From: an uncultured Lentisphaeria bacterium | Lineage (GTDB): Bacteria > Verrucomicrobiota > Lentisphaeria > Victivallales > Victivallaceae | DNA: 64,000 bases | NCBI GenBank assembly: GCA_949298075.1 | Contig: CASFVA010000051.1 | Coordinates: forward strand, 1 to 64,000 | Direction: 5' to 3' | Shown here: one piece after another, positions 52,528 through 62,183 of the stretch | Numbering within the stretch: position 1 is the stretch's first letter | How the letters are laid out: each line of letters begins with the position of its first letter | Notes under the pieces: model-generated | Database searches by the model: none | Told to the model about the DNA's origin: nothing | Seen by the model: only the letters and a program-made list of their open reading frames with translations | Translations under genes and position numbers: made by a program

Positions 52528-55500
52528 TCAAAGTTTGACAAACGCCTCCCGGAGAATCCGGACCGGAGCCTGCCGGACATCACTTAAAGTGCTTTCCAGT
52601 TCAATTTGAAACTCATTCCAGTCCTCCGGAACAGCCACCGGCACACCGCCGTTTAAGGAAAGAGCTCGCCGTGAAGCCTGGACAGCCTGTGGAATATCCT
52701 TGTTTTTATAATGCACCAGCATTGCCACCAGCTCGCCAAGCGGGGTGACACTCGAACTGAATCCCAGGGTTTCCAGGGCCGCCGCTCCGCTGCCATCCCG
52801 GTACAGAGCATAAGCCAGGCGTGGTACAAATCTGTCGGCGTCACGTCCCAGCGTATTCAGCTGGCGGTAATACCAGGTGGCGGCCTTCCAGTCCCGGCTG
52901 TGTTCCGCTTCGGCAGCGGCTTCGGCCAGAAACAGGGCGGTCTCACGCCGCTTATCGAGAAATTCACCTAAAATCGGTTCCAATTCCAAATCCGGCGCGG
53001 CGCCGAGAAGCCGGGCCTTTTCGTAAATGCGGGCCGCTTCTTCAAGCCGACTCGGATAATTGATCGCAATCAATCTGGCCAGTTCAATTTTCGGTTCCAG
53101 CTCCCTGGGGGCCAAACGCATGGCAAATGTCATACGTTCCTCGGCCTTTTTCAACTGCCCGGTGGCCGCCAGCGCCCTGGCGGCCGTCACCTGCAACCGG
53201 TAATTTTCGGGGTGGTTCTTCAACAATGGTTCCACAATCGCCTGGGCATTGCCCCCCCGGCCGAGTCGCAGACAGCTGTCCGCGGCGGCCAGTCCCAGTT
53301 CAACGTTGCCGGGGTCGGCGGCTCTGGCCATGCTCAGCAAGGCGGCGGCGGCTTCAAAATCCTCGCGCTTGAACATGATCGTCCCCAGACGCAGGGCGGC
53401 AGCGGTGCAGTTTTGATCCAATTTCAGAGCCTTGCGGTAATTCCATATGGCAAGCTCAAGGTTGCCGTCGGATTCGGCAATGATCCCGGCTGCGACCAAA
53501 TCTTCCGGCTGCTCCCGTTCCGTCGGCAGAATCGTGTCGGGATCGCCGGCCAAATCGACTCCCGGAATCAGGGAACGTCTCCGTAAGGTAAGTTCCTGTT
53601 CCAGTTTTTCGTTGGTAGCCACCAGCTCTGAATTGAGCCGGTTGACTCTTCCCAGCTCATCTTTGATCTGTTCCGATTCGGATAACTTCCGCTTGAGTTC
53701 CGCCACCTCCCCTTCCAGGCCCTTGGCGCTCACCAGTTCACGATTGAGCGTTTTCAACCGCCCCAACTCTTCTTGCAGCGTCGTCAACTCGAGCAGCTTA
53801 TTCTTCTGAGACAACGTCTCGCTGCGAAGCCGGTCGGCCTGGGCCACCATCTGGCGGTAATTCTTCTGAAGTGTTTCCAATTCCTGATTCAGCCGCTTCA
53901 TGTCATTGTCCAGCTTTTTATTCTGAACTTCCAGCTCCCGGCCGGCACGGGCCTTGACCAGCAATGCTGGCTGCTGCTGCTTCAGCGCTGTGAGTTCTGC
54001 TGCCAGCTTGTCAGATTCAGCGGCCGCGACCCTGCGTTCAGCCAGCTCGGACCGCAGTTTTTCAATCTCCTGGCTTCCGCTTTCCAGCAGCCGCAGCCGC
54101 TCCAGTTCCGCATGATATTTATTCAGTCGGCTGATTTCACGCTGGTATTTTTCAGCCTCGTTCCGAGCCGTATCAAGTTCGGCAAGAACCTCAGAGTACT
54201 GTTTTTTGAGGTTGCTTAACGCTGTATATTCAGCTTGTATCCGATTGAAATCGTCCTTCAAACTCCCGTATTTCATCGTTACGCCTTTAAGCGCGTTCAG
54301 CTCTTCGGCCTGGGAGGCCTGAAGCGCCAGCAGTTCCTCATTGAGTTTTTTCGCTCTGATCAACTCGCCCTGGGCGCTTTCGGCCTCCACCAGAAGACTT
54401 TTTAATCTGGCCAGATCGCCTTCAGTGTTTTTGGCCGAAATCAATTCCGTATTGAGAGCCTTAAGGCGCTCGATTTCTGCTTTCATCGATTCTATTTCAG
54501 GAGTTTTACGCTTCAAAGCCAGAAGTTCAGACTCCATTTCCCTGGTTGCCGCCAACGCATTTTCCAACCGTCGTTTTTCAGCCAGCAGTTCACTGTTAAG
54601 CCGCTGTTCACTGCCCAGCCTGGCTTTCAGCTGTTCCAATTCAGCCAGGCGCAATTTTATTCTGGATAGTTCGGCTTCACGGGGTTTGGCGGCCTCGGCC
54701 AGCAACCGGTTTTCATCGTTTTCGGCTTTAAGTGCAGCAAAATTTTTACGCAGTTCGGCAAACTGATCCGAAACGTTTTTCATCTTGTCCAAAGCAGTGC
54801 TGGCATCGAGCAGTTGCTGCTTTACTGTGTTAAGATCGGAAATCAGGCGCTGATTTTCGTCCGCAGCGGCGGTGGCTGATTTGCTCAATCGTTCCTGTTC
54901 AAGTTTCAGCGAATCCCGTTCGGACCTGAGGCTGACGAGCTCCAACTGAGCCTTGTCAAAGTCAGAGTTGAGCCGGTTCAGCTGTTTCTGGGCGGCAGTC
55001 AGATTTTGAAAGTCCTGACTGGCACGTCTGGCCAGCCGTTCTTCCAGTTCGGCGCAGCGTTCGGTTATCGCCTTGAAATCGGCTTCAAGTTTTTCATAAC
55101 GTGCGACCGCCTGTTGCCCCGCCTCGGAAGAGGTTCCGGAGTGGCCGGAATCAGCCAGTGCCTTCTGGGTTTCGGCAAGCTGCCGCTCCAATTCCCGGCG
55201 GGCGTTTTCCGTACGCTGCAGGCTTTCAGCCAAAAGTTTGTGCTGTTCCTGCAGGATGTCATGCCGGGAGCGCTGGCGTGCGCTCTCGCGGATTGCCTCT
55301 TCCAGCTGGGAACGGATTTCATCCAACTTTTTGTGCAAAGAGCTGTTTTCATCCAGGATCGCGCTGTTTACGATGGCTTCTCCTTCCGGAGTCATAGCCT
55401 GATAAAGCCGTTGACGAATTTCGGACAGCTCATTTTCGAGTTCAGCCGTGCGCCTGACCGCAGCTTCAGTTTGACGGCGGGCCTCGGAAAGCCGGCCAGA

Positions 55501-56316
55501 CAGTGCCGTTTCGCGTTCAACCGCGACGGATTGAAATTTTCGCAGCTCAACTAATTCGCTGTCCAGGCGTTTTAGTTCGTTCCCGCTGTCCCGCAGAGAA
55601 TTTTCTGCGGTCATACGGGCGCGGCGCAGGTCGTCGTTATCTTCTTTTGATTTGGCAAGTTCGCTCTGGATTTCCAGAAACTGCTTTTGCAATGCACTGT
55701 ATTTCAAGCGTTCGTTGACCAGCTGCCGGTTCACCTCGTTCAGGCGTTGATCCGGAACGCCGCCCCCCCGGGAAACGGTTTGCAAACGCCGTTCCAACAG
55801 AGCGTATTTTTCCGCTGCGACGCGCTGATCCCGGATCAGATTGGCGACTTCAGACTCCAGGTTGCGTTTTTTTTCCAATTCTGCACGAAGCTTAGCCAGT
55901 TCAACCCCGGAGGCGGCCAGTTGCTGCCTGAGCACCTCGTTTTCCGATTTAATCGGCGCCTCATTTCCGGGCGACGCCTCAGGACCGGCTGCGGCGTCCG
56001 GTAAACTCTTACCCAGCAAACGGGCAGTTTTGGTCAATTCACGGCGGCAGTCCTCTATGCGTTCATCGATTACTTTCTGATTCCAGTCCGGACGGGCCTT
56101 TTTTACGCTGCTGTAATGTTTCAATGCCGCCTCGAACGCTTGGTGTGCCCGGGTATACTCACCGCGGTCACGCAAAGACTCCCCCTGCTCATAACTGGTA
56201 TACCCCATTCTCCAGGAATCCCAGGGCGACAGGTCGCTTTCATCCACAGCGGCAGCTCCGGCAAGGCTCCAGAATGCCACCCCCATCAATAACAACTTTA
56301 AAACAACCGGTTTCAT
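52528..56316 (-). CDS. Exported giant coiled-coil protein with TPR repeats
   Basis: A 1262-residue protein. A signal peptide fills residues 1-22 (LLLMGVAFWSLAGAAA). A helical pair at about 30-75 (YEQGESLRDRGEYTRAHQAF) looks like a TPR. Residues about 115-900 are almost unbroken heptad-rich coiled coil, with repeated LKxLNxEL phrases. Residues about 925-1200 are TPRs (GNLELAIWNYRKALKLDQNC, REDFEAAAALLSMARAADPG). The protein could span the periplasm as a scaffold. Its start overlaps hflX by four bases. No close functional match is recognised. Confidence 0.82.
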   Translation of the reverse strand: MKPVVLKLLLMGVAFWSLAGAAAVDESDLSPWDSWRMGYTSYEQGESLRDRGEYTRAHQAFEAALKHYSSVKKARPDWNQKVIDERIEDCRRELTKTARLLGKSLPDAAAGPEASPGNEAPIKSENEVLRQQLAASGVELAKLRAELEKKRNLESEVANLIRDQRVAAEKYALLERRLQTVSRGGGVPDQRLNEVNRQLVNERLKYSALQKQFLEIQSELAKSKEDNDDLRRARMTAENSLRDSGNELKRLDSELVELRKFQSVAVERETALSGRLSEARRQTEAAVRRTAELENELSEIRQRLYQAMTPEGEAIVNSAILDENSSLHKKLDEIRSQLEEAIRESARQRSRHDILQEQHKLLAESLQRTENARRELERQLAETQKALADSGHSGTSSEAGQQAVARYEKLEADFKAITERCAELEERLARRASQDFQNLTAAQKQLNRLNSDFDKAQLELVSLRSERDSLKLEQERLSKSATAAADENQRLISDLNTVKQQLLDASTALDKMKNVSDQFAELRKNFAALKAENDENRLLAEAAKPREAELSRIKLRLAELEQLKARLGSEQRLNSELLAEKRRLENALAATREMESELLALKRKTPEIESMKAEIERLKALNTELISAKNTEGDLARLKSLLVEAESAQGELIRAKKLNEELLALQASQAEELNALKGVTMKYGSLKDDFNRIQAEYTALSNLKKQYSEVLAELDTARNEAEKYQREISRLNKYHAELERLRLLESGSQEIEKLRSELAERRVAAAESDKLAAELTALKQQQPALLVKARAGRELEVQNKKLDNDMKRLNQELETLQKNYRQMVAQADRLRSETLSQKNKLLELTTLQEELGRLKTLNRELVSAKGLEGEVAELKRKLSESEQIKDELGRVNRLNSELVATNEKLEQELTLRRRSLIPGVDLAGDPDTILPTEREQPEDLVAAGIIAESDGNLELAIWNYRKALKLDQNCTAAALRLGTIMFKREDFEAAAALLSMARAADPGNVELGLAAADSCLRLGRGGNAQAIVEPLLKNHPENYRLQVTAARALAATGQLKKAEERMTFAMRLAPRELEPKIELARLIAINYPSRLEEAARIYEKARLLGAAPDLELEPILGEFLDKRRETALFLAEAAAEAEHSRDWKAATWYYRQLNTLGRDADRFVPRLAYALYRDGSGAAALETLGFSSSVTPLGELVAMLVHYKNKDIPQAVQASRRALSLNGGVPVAVPEDWNEFQIELESTLSDVRQAPVRILREAFVKL

Positions 56317-57596
56317 ATCAAATATTCCGAAAACTTGTGATAATGTCTGGCATCAATGGCGAAAACCATCTCAAGCGAACCATCTTCCGCATACTGTTCC
56401 TCGTAAACAGCGCCATCGGAATGCGCCAAGGCAATCAGATCGTGCCGTCCCGGCGGAAGCAGGACGCGCACAGTACGGCGTTCGACACCTGCCAGTTCAA
56501 CCAGGCGGCGCCGCAACTGCGCCATCCCCTCACCGGTTTTGGTTGAAATGTACAGGGCATTGGGAAACAAGCCGTGCAGTCTGGCCAATTTCATGGCATC
56601 CCGCCCCGGAGTCAGTAAATCAACTTTATTGAATACCACTTGAATTTTCTTGTCTTCTGCGCCCAGCTCGCGCAAAACGGACAAAGTGGTTTCCCATTCG
56701 TTGTCCAAACGCGGACTGGAAATATCCAGCACCAAAATCAGAAAGTCGGCCAGCACTGCCTCTTCCAGCGTTGATTTGAAGGCCTCGATCAGACTGTGAG
56801 GCAGATTGCGGACAAAGCCGACCGTATCCGACAGAACCACCTCGACGTGCCCCTCCAGCATGACCCGGCGGGCGGTGGGATCCAGAGTGGCAAAGAGCTG
56901 ATCCTTTACCAGCAGATCAGCACCGGATAATGACGAAAGCAAGCTGGATTTTCCCACATTGGTGTATCCGACAATCGCCCCCTGCGGCACCGGACGGCGC
57001 AGCCTCGCCTTGCGCTGAACATCACGGTGGCGGACCACCTGACGCAATTCTTCACGCATTTGCTGAATGCGGCGACGCAAAAGCCGGCGATCGGTTTCAA
57101 TCTGGGCCTCGCCTTCGCCCCGGGTGGTGGCTCCTCCGCCGCGCTGCCGGGAAAGGTGGGTCCACGCCCTGGTGAGGCGCGGCAAGTAATATTGCGCCCG
57201 GGCCAGTTCGACTTGAAGCACCGCCTCCCTGGTGTGGGCCCTGGCGGCGAAAATGTCCAGAATCACCTCTTCCCGGTCGATGACCGGACACTTGGCCAAC
57301 CGTTCCCAGTTACGCTGTTGCGAAGGAGTGAGACGGCAGTCGAACACAACCAGATCAGCTTCACACTCCTGAGCGACCCGTGCGATTTCGGCGGCTCGAC
57401 CGGAACCGATCAGGTACTGAGGGTGGACGTCACGCAAAACAGCCACCTCGGGATTAAGCGGAGCAAAACCGATGCAAGACACCAATTCGGCGAGTTCGGC
57501 AAGCTGTTCGTTGATAACGTCGAGCGTTTCATTGTCCGGTTTGACGCCGACCAGAAGCGCGGTTTCCCGTTTTTCTCCGGCGATGATATCAATCAT
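56313..57596 (-). CDS. hflX: Ribosome-associated GTPase HflX
   Basis: A 427-residue GTPase that splits stalled ribosomes. After the N-terminal HflX domain (RDVHPQYLIGSGRAAEIA, VVFDCRLTPSQQRNWE) and a Gly/Arg-rich helix region (LSRQRGGGATTRGEGEAQIE) comes the GTPase domain: G1 GYTNVGKSSLL, G3 DTVGF, G4 VFNKVDLL, and the helper LFATLDPTAR. The ATG at 57596 has no clear Shine-Dalgarno. It follows rnr after 123 bases and overlaps the coiled-coil gene by four. Confidence 0.96.
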   Translation of the reverse strand: MIDIIAGEKRETALLVGVKPDNETLDVINEQLAELAELVSCIGFAPLNPEVAVLRDVHPQYLIGSGRAAEIARVAQECEADLVVFDCRLTPSQQRNWERLAKCPVIDREEVILDIFAARAHTREAVLQVELARAQYYLPRLTRAWTHLSRQRGGGATTRGEGEAQIETDRRLLRRRIQQMREELRQVVRHRDVQRKARLRRPVPQGAIVGYTNVGKSSLLSSLSGADLLVKDQLFATLDPTARRVMLEGHVEVVLSDTVGFVRNLPHSLIEAFKSTLEEAVLADFLILVLDISSPRLDNEWETTLSVLRELGAEDKKIQVVFNKVDLLTPGRDAMKLARLHGLFPNALYISTKTGEGMAQLRRRLVELAGVERRTVRVLLPPGRHDLIALAHSDGAVYEEQYAEDGSLEMVFAIDARHYHKFSEYLI

Positions 57597-57719
57597 GTTG
57601 AAACTGAATCCGACTGATGGTTCACTGTAGTACCCGTCAGCCGGTTTCCCGCCGTTTCAATCACGCCGGAAAACCGACATTTGGCAATATAACTCCTAAA
57701 TCCCGAATATTCAACCCGA

Positions 57720-59717
57720 TTAACGGCCAGCCGGCACAAAAACCGCGTTGCCGCGGGCAAAATCAATCCGGGCAAGACGCAGATAAATATAGTTGCCAGG
57801 TTTGTAGACTATATCGCCGTGCTCCTGACGCAGCGAGCGTCCACCGCGACGAAATCCGCCATGCAGCTGCTCGAGCGGAACAAATCCATACAACCCCAGT
57901 TCTCCGACATCGACCTGCAAACCCGAATTCATGACCCGGGTAATGACCGCCTCGTACATGTTGTCACCGCCGGCCTCCAGCTTCTCCTCCAGATAGCGCA
58001 GCTTGAAACGATCAGTCGCGGCGTAATAAGCTGCATCATTGTTTGCCTCCTGATCCGATGTACGGACCGCCGCCCGTTCCAGGGTGGCAATGCTTCTGGT
58101 GCGCACTTTGGTATCGTAGTTCCACAGCTGCTGGTGCACGAGCAAATCCGGATAGCGCCGGATCGGACTGGTGAAATGACAATAACAGGTTTTGCCAAGC
58201 GCGAAGTGCAAACTGGCTTTGGCTGCGTATTCCGCACGAGGCATGGCACGGAGCAACCAACTCAAAACCACAGGGCGGCGCGGATCGTCCGGAAGAGAAG
58301 CGATAAAGCGGTTGCATTCATCCCGATCTCCCAGGTTTCCCGGGATCAAACCGAAAGCCTCATGCACCAGATCAGAGAATTCAGTCAATTTATCGGGGGA
58401 CGGTTCAGCATGAACCCGGAAGATTCCCGCAATACCCCGGCTGGTAAGTTCGGCCCCGACAGCAGAATTGGCCGCCAGCATGCACTCCTCGACCAATTGT
58501 TCAGCCTCCCGGCTGGTTTTGACGGAAAGACCTGAAATACTGTCGGCGTTTTCATCGCAGAGAACCCGGATTTCAGGGAGTGGCAAGTCAATGAATTTTT
58601 CCTGTTCAAACCGGTTGTGACGTAATTTTCTGGTCAGCTCGACCAAGTCTTTCAGGCTGGATTTGAGCTGTTCACTCCACTGCGCCGGAGCAGTTCCGGT
58701 ATCAATAAAATCCTGCACTTCATCGTAGTTCAACCGGTGATCAACCCGGATAGTGGTGTGGCTGCGCCGTGTCGAAAGAATACGGCCGGTGGCGCGTTCG
58801 ATTTCGAAAAAAACACTGTGAGCTGCGGAAAGTTCTCCGGCCCGCATACTGATTCTTGCAGTCAGACCGGGTGGCAGCATGGGCAGAGTGCGTCCAGGCA
58901 GATAACAGCTGAAACCGCGCAACTCCGCCGAGCGGTCAAACTTCGATTTTGGAGCAATGTAGGCCGCCACATCGGCGATATGGACTCCCAGCTGGAGAGT
59001 TGCCGCCGACTGTCCGGGAGCAAGCGAGATGGCATCATCAAAATCTTTGGCATCAAAAGGATCAATGGTCAGAGCAAAAAGCGGAGTGCAGTCCTCGCGG
59101 GCAATTTCCCGGGGAACCACCGCCAATGCCTCGGCATCATCGGCCTCGGAATAACGCGGCGGGATGTCGTATTGCGCCATAACGGCATCGAGATCACCGG
59201 ATAGCACACCGGCTTTGCCGATTTTACCGGCTACTGTCCCGAGCCAGGAGCCATCCTCGTCCTGCCGCAATTTCAATTTGATCCAATCCCCGCGCCCGGC
59301 ACCCTTGCGCGGGCCGCAGAGCCGGATGTCATCCGGCAGCCTGGGGTTAAGCGGACGGGCGACATTGCCGGCCAGAAGCTCGGCGACAATTTCCTGCTTT
59401 TCCCGGGAAAGTACCGCAATGATCCGGCCCACCGGTCCCCTGTTGTCATCAGGATGCCCGGGCCGCGGCGGCAAGATTTCCCCCTTGACCCGGTCACCGT
59501 CGAGAGCGTCCCCGACAAATTTGGCCGGGATGAAAATGTCCTCCTGAGTTGCTGCGGGGACAGACGATTCCGGGTTTTCCGATTCCGGAGTCACAAATCC
59601 GAATCCCCCCTGGGCCATTTTCAATACGCCTTCAAACTTGATGGTTCTGCCGCCGGACCGACGTTTTTCCGCACGTTCAGCCAGACGGCGCAAATGTTTT
59701 TTGCGTTCTTTTTTCAT
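57720..59717 (-). CDS. rnr: Ribonuclease R
   Basis: A 665-residue 3'-5' exoribonuclease of the RNB family. A basic N-terminus and cold-shock-like domain (FEGVLKMAQGGFGFVTPE) lead to the RNB domain with the metal-binding Asp residues in TIDPFDAKDFDDAISL and GVHIADVAAYI, RRTLPMLP-like PGRTLPMLPPGL, and HFTSPIRRYPDLLVHQQL; an S1 domain (YEAVITRVMNSGLQVDV) ends it. It is shorter than the 800-residue E. coli enzyme but complete in domains. GGGG and a promoter at 59773-59801 precede it. Confidence 0.96.
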   Translation of the reverse strand: MKKERKKHLRRLAERAEKRRSGGRTIKFEGVLKMAQGGFGFVTPESENPESSVPAATQEDIFIPAKFVGDALDGDRVKGEILPPRPGHPDDNRGPVGRIIAVLSREKQEIVAELLAGNVARPLNPRLPDDIRLCGPRKGAGRGDWIKLKLRQDEDGSWLGTVAGKIGKAGVLSGDLDAVMAQYDIPPRYSEADDAEALAVVPREIAREDCTPLFALTIDPFDAKDFDDAISLAPGQSAATLQLGVHIADVAAYIAPKSKFDRSAELRGFSCYLPGRTLPMLPPGLTARISMRAGELSAAHSVFFEIERATGRILSTRRSHTTIRVDHRLNYDEVQDFIDTGTAPAQWSEQLKSSLKDLVELTRKLRHNRFEQEKFIDLPLPEIRVLCDENADSISGLSVKTSREAEQLVEECMLAANSAVGAELTSRGIAGIFRVHAEPSPDKLTEFSDLVHEAFGLIPGNLGDRDECNRFIASLPDDPRRPVVLSWLLRAMPRAEYAAKASLHFALGKTCYCHFTSPIRRYPDLLVHQQLWNYDTKVRTRSIATLERAAVRTSDQEANNDAAYYAATDRFKLRYLEEKLEAGGDNMYEAVITRVMNSGLQVDVGELGLYGFVPLEQLHGGFRRGGRSLRQEHGDIVYKPGNYIYLRLARIDFARGNAVFVPAGR

Positions 59718-59772
59718 GAGTTCATCCCCCGGCTTCAGCTAAAAGTTGGCAGCTTTTCTCCCCCCTGACTAC

Positions 59773-59801
59773 AAAATAGCATTATTCCGGACGAAGTTCA
59801 A
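59773..59801 (-). promoter_or_regulatory. Promoter of rnr
   Basis: On the minus strand TTGAAC (59796-59801), a 17-base spacer and TATTTT (59773-59778), 55 bases before the start codon. Confidence 0.6.
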
Positions 59802-59894
59802 AAAAAAGTTTGCAAAAAATTGCTTTTACAGCCATATTATGAATATTAAGCGACACGGCCGCGGCTCCTGAACAATCACTACCGGATTTTCATT

Positions 59895-60698
59895 ATGAAC
59901 AAAAATAAAATTACTGTCAGCGCGTTTGCCAAACGCAAGGCGTCCGGCGAAAAACTGATAATGGTTACTGCCTATGATACTCCGTCTGCAGCCGCTGCGG
60001 CCGCCGCCGGCATCGATCTGCTGCTGGTCGGAGATTCGGTCGGGACCACGGTGCTCGGATATGAAACGACGCTGCCGGTCACCATGGCTGATATGCTGCA
60101 TCACACCGCAGCAGTACGCAGGGGGGCTCCGGATGCCTTTGTGATTTTCGATATGCCGTTCATGAGTTATCAACCCTCAGACGACGAGGCCCTGCGCAAT
60201 GCCGGACGCGCCATCAAAGAGGCCGGAGCCGATGCGGTCAAGCTCGAAGGCGGAGCGGAACATGTCGGATTGATCCGCCGTCTGGTGGGAGCAGGCATTC
60301 CGGTGATGGGGCATCTCGGACTGTTGCCTCAGCGCATTCAGTCGGTGGGAGGCTACCGGGTCGCCGGCCGCACCGAAGCTGCGGCCGCCCAGTTGCTGGC
60401 TGACGCCAGAGCATTGGAGGAGGCCGGGGTTTTTGCCATCGTGTTTGAATGCATTCCATCTGAGCTGGGCCGCCGAATCACCTCGGAGCTGCAGGTTCCG
60501 ACCATAGGAATTGGTTCCGGACCGGATTGCTCCGGTCAGGTTCAGGTGATTCATGATCTGCTGGGGCTGCTGGATTTCACTCCGAAACACGCCCGGCGAT
60601 ACGCAGAGCTGGGCAACATGATGCGTGAGGCGCTCTCGGCTTATGCTCAGGACGTCCGTTCCGGAGCATTCCCATCTGAAAGCAACTGCTTCAAATAA
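59895..60698 (+). CDS. panB: 3-methyl-2-oxobutanoate hydroxymethyltransferase
   Basis: A 267-residue TIM-barrel enzyme making ketopantoate for pantothenate and CoA. Motifs are MVTAYDTPSA, VGDSVGTTVLGYE with the metal-binding Asp, FDMPFMSY, VKLEGG, MGHLGLLPQ, and FECIPSELGRRIT with the catalytic Glu, then IGIGSGPDCSGQVQVIHDLLG. Length is normal. It is divergent from rnr; panC and panD are not in the window. The next gene starts 21 bases on. Confidence 0.97.
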   Translation: MNKNKITVSAFAKRKASGEKLIMVTAYDTPSAAAAAAAGIDLLLVGDSVGTTVLGYETTLPVTMADMLHHTAAVRRGAPDAFVIFDMPFMSYQPSDDEALRNAGRAIKEAGADAVKLEGGAEHVGLIRRLVGAGIPVMGHLGLLPQRIQSVGGYRVAGRTEAAAAQLLADARALEEAGVFAIVFECIPSELGRRITSELQVPTIGIGSGPDCSGQVQVIHDLLGLLDFTPKHARRYAELGNMMREALSAYAQDVRSGAFPSESNCFK

Positions 60699-60719
60699 TC
60701 CGTTCGGAGACAGCGCACA

Positions 60720-61499
60720 ATGAGGTTCCTTCCGGTGGCGGCGGCAGCGGTGCAATTTCTGGCACTGGGTTCGGGATGCAAATCGCCCCAGGAGATTGAT
60801 CGGATTGACCCGCCGACTCATGTCAGTGCATTTCTGCCACGCCAGGATTTGCTGATTCGTCAGCGGAACCGCTTTCCCTTTCATTACATGTACATGGCTG
60901 ATTCCACACACAACTATCAAAACGTCTATGTGGCGCCGACAGATGTCGTGTCATTATTGAAAACGATCAACTGGTCCGGGATTGATGACAAAAAGGCCAG
61001 CCAGCTGCGACGGGAAATCAAAAGTCTGGGCGAATACTTGACGGAGCAATTACGCCGGGAGTTCCAGACGGTCTGCCGCCGTCTCGGAATGAAGTTGGTC
61101 GACAGCCCGGCTCCACCCGATACTTTGGTAATTGAGGTGGCGATTACTCAACTGATTCCATCCGGGACTGAGCTCAGCGACCTCAAGATCCCGGTGAATC
61201 ATTTTGCTCAGGATCTCAGTTTGGCCACCCGGCAGGCTTTGCAAGGAAGCCTCTGCGTTGAATGCCGGATCAGCGATGCCTCCACCCGAAAAATAGTGAT
61301 CATGTTCGCCGATCGTGAACGCGGTTCGAATGATGCCGACACGGGGCGGTTTCTCTGTGCTTCAGCCCGAAGCAGCCTGCTCGTTGTTGCCCGTAAAACC
61401 GCGGCAATTTTCAGCGGCCCCAACGTGGCCGCCATGCGGAGGGACCTTCCGGCTGCGCTCCGGGAAGCGGATAAGTCGGAAAACCATTCCAGCCACTGA
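60720..61499 (+). CDS. DUF3313-like lipoprotein
   Basis: A 259-residue protein with a lipoprotein signal: hydrophobic residues 5-17, then LGSGC with C20 as lipid site. The body matches the DUF3313 pattern, an outer-membrane-type lipoprotein of unknown role: YVAPTDVVSLLKTINWSGID, LTEQLRREFQTVCRRLG, VIEVAITQLIPSG, CVECRISDASTRKIVIMFADR. It begins 21 bases after panB, so they may share a transcript, without a known link in function. No terminator is seen after it. Confidence 0.78.
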   Translation: MRFLPVAAAAVQFLALGSGCKSPQEIDRIDPPTHVSAFLPRQDLLIRQRNRFPFHYMYMADSTHNYQNVYVAPTDVVSLLKTINWSGIDDKKASQLRREIKSLGEYLTEQLRREFQTVCRRLGMKLVDSPAPPDTLVIEVAITQLIPSGTELSDLKIPVNHFAQDLSLATRQALQGSLCVECRISDASTRKIVIMFADRERGSNDADTGRFLCASARSSLLVVARKTAAIFSGPNVAAMRRDLPAALREADKSENHSSH

Positions 61500-61578
61500 A
61501 GCACCTTTACCGGTATGCGCCATCAGGTGCCATTTGGCAGACCCACCGGCGGCCAATGGAAAAGTTGCCCAGGCCAAG

Positions 61579-62181
61579 TCATTGATTTTTCAGATACTGC
61601 CTGATCGGGATCCCGTCGACGAGCAGATCCTCCAGCATGAAATTGCCATTGGCATAAACTTTGACAAGCGCAGCAACCCGGTTGGACGGAAACTTGATGC
61701 CGCGCAGCAGGTTTTCTGCTTTGGGAGCCAATTCCTCGTTAAGGTAAAAACGATTGAATGGCAATTGGAACCGGTAGTGATACGGCCGCTGGAGCCGACC
61801 TTGTTTCCAAGTGCCCCTGACGTAGACTTTAGAAACCCGAATCACGTCTCTTCCTCCGGGCGGCACTGCGCCGGCCGGCAACAATTCGGTAATGGCGGCA
61901 AATCCATCTTCCCCCGTTGTCAGAACCGCCAGCATATCCCCCTTGAATCCGGGAGAAATTTTCACGTCGTCCGGAATCGACAGTCGTTCCGGCAGAAGTG
62001 ACAGGCGGATGTAACGCCCCCGTAGCGGATCATAAGGGTCATACGCTCCAGCTTTAAAGCGATAAACACCAGGTTGAACTCCGGGGTACTCAAAGGACAT
62101 GATAAGGCGAATCGGATAAATCAGAGCCAGTCCCACAAAAATCAGATAACAGATCAAACGGATAAGGTCAGTTTTTTTCAT
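61579..62181 (-). CDS. GDYXXLXY-domain protein
   Basis: A 200-residue protein with one N-terminal membrane helix (residues about 8-28) and an outside part containing YDPYDPLRGRYIRLSL, a clear form of the GDYXXLXY motif (here GRYIRLS). LLRGIKFPSNRVAALVKVYANGNFMLEDLLVDG is typical of the C-terminal part. The family regularly sits beside DUF2157/DUF4401 membrane proteins, as here: it begins two bases after that gene ends. Function unknown. Confidence 0.83.
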   Translation of the reverse strand: MKKTDLIRLICYLIFVGLALIYPIRLIMSFEYPGVQPGVYRFKAGAYDPYDPLRGRYIRLSLLPERLSIPDDVKISPGFKGDMLAVLTTGEDGFAAITELLPAGAVPPGGRDVIRVSKVYVRGTWKQGRLQRPYHYRFQLPFNRFYLNEELAPKAENLLRGIKFPSNRVAALVKVYANGNFMLEDLLVDGIPIRQYLKNQ

Positions 62182-62183
62182 GG

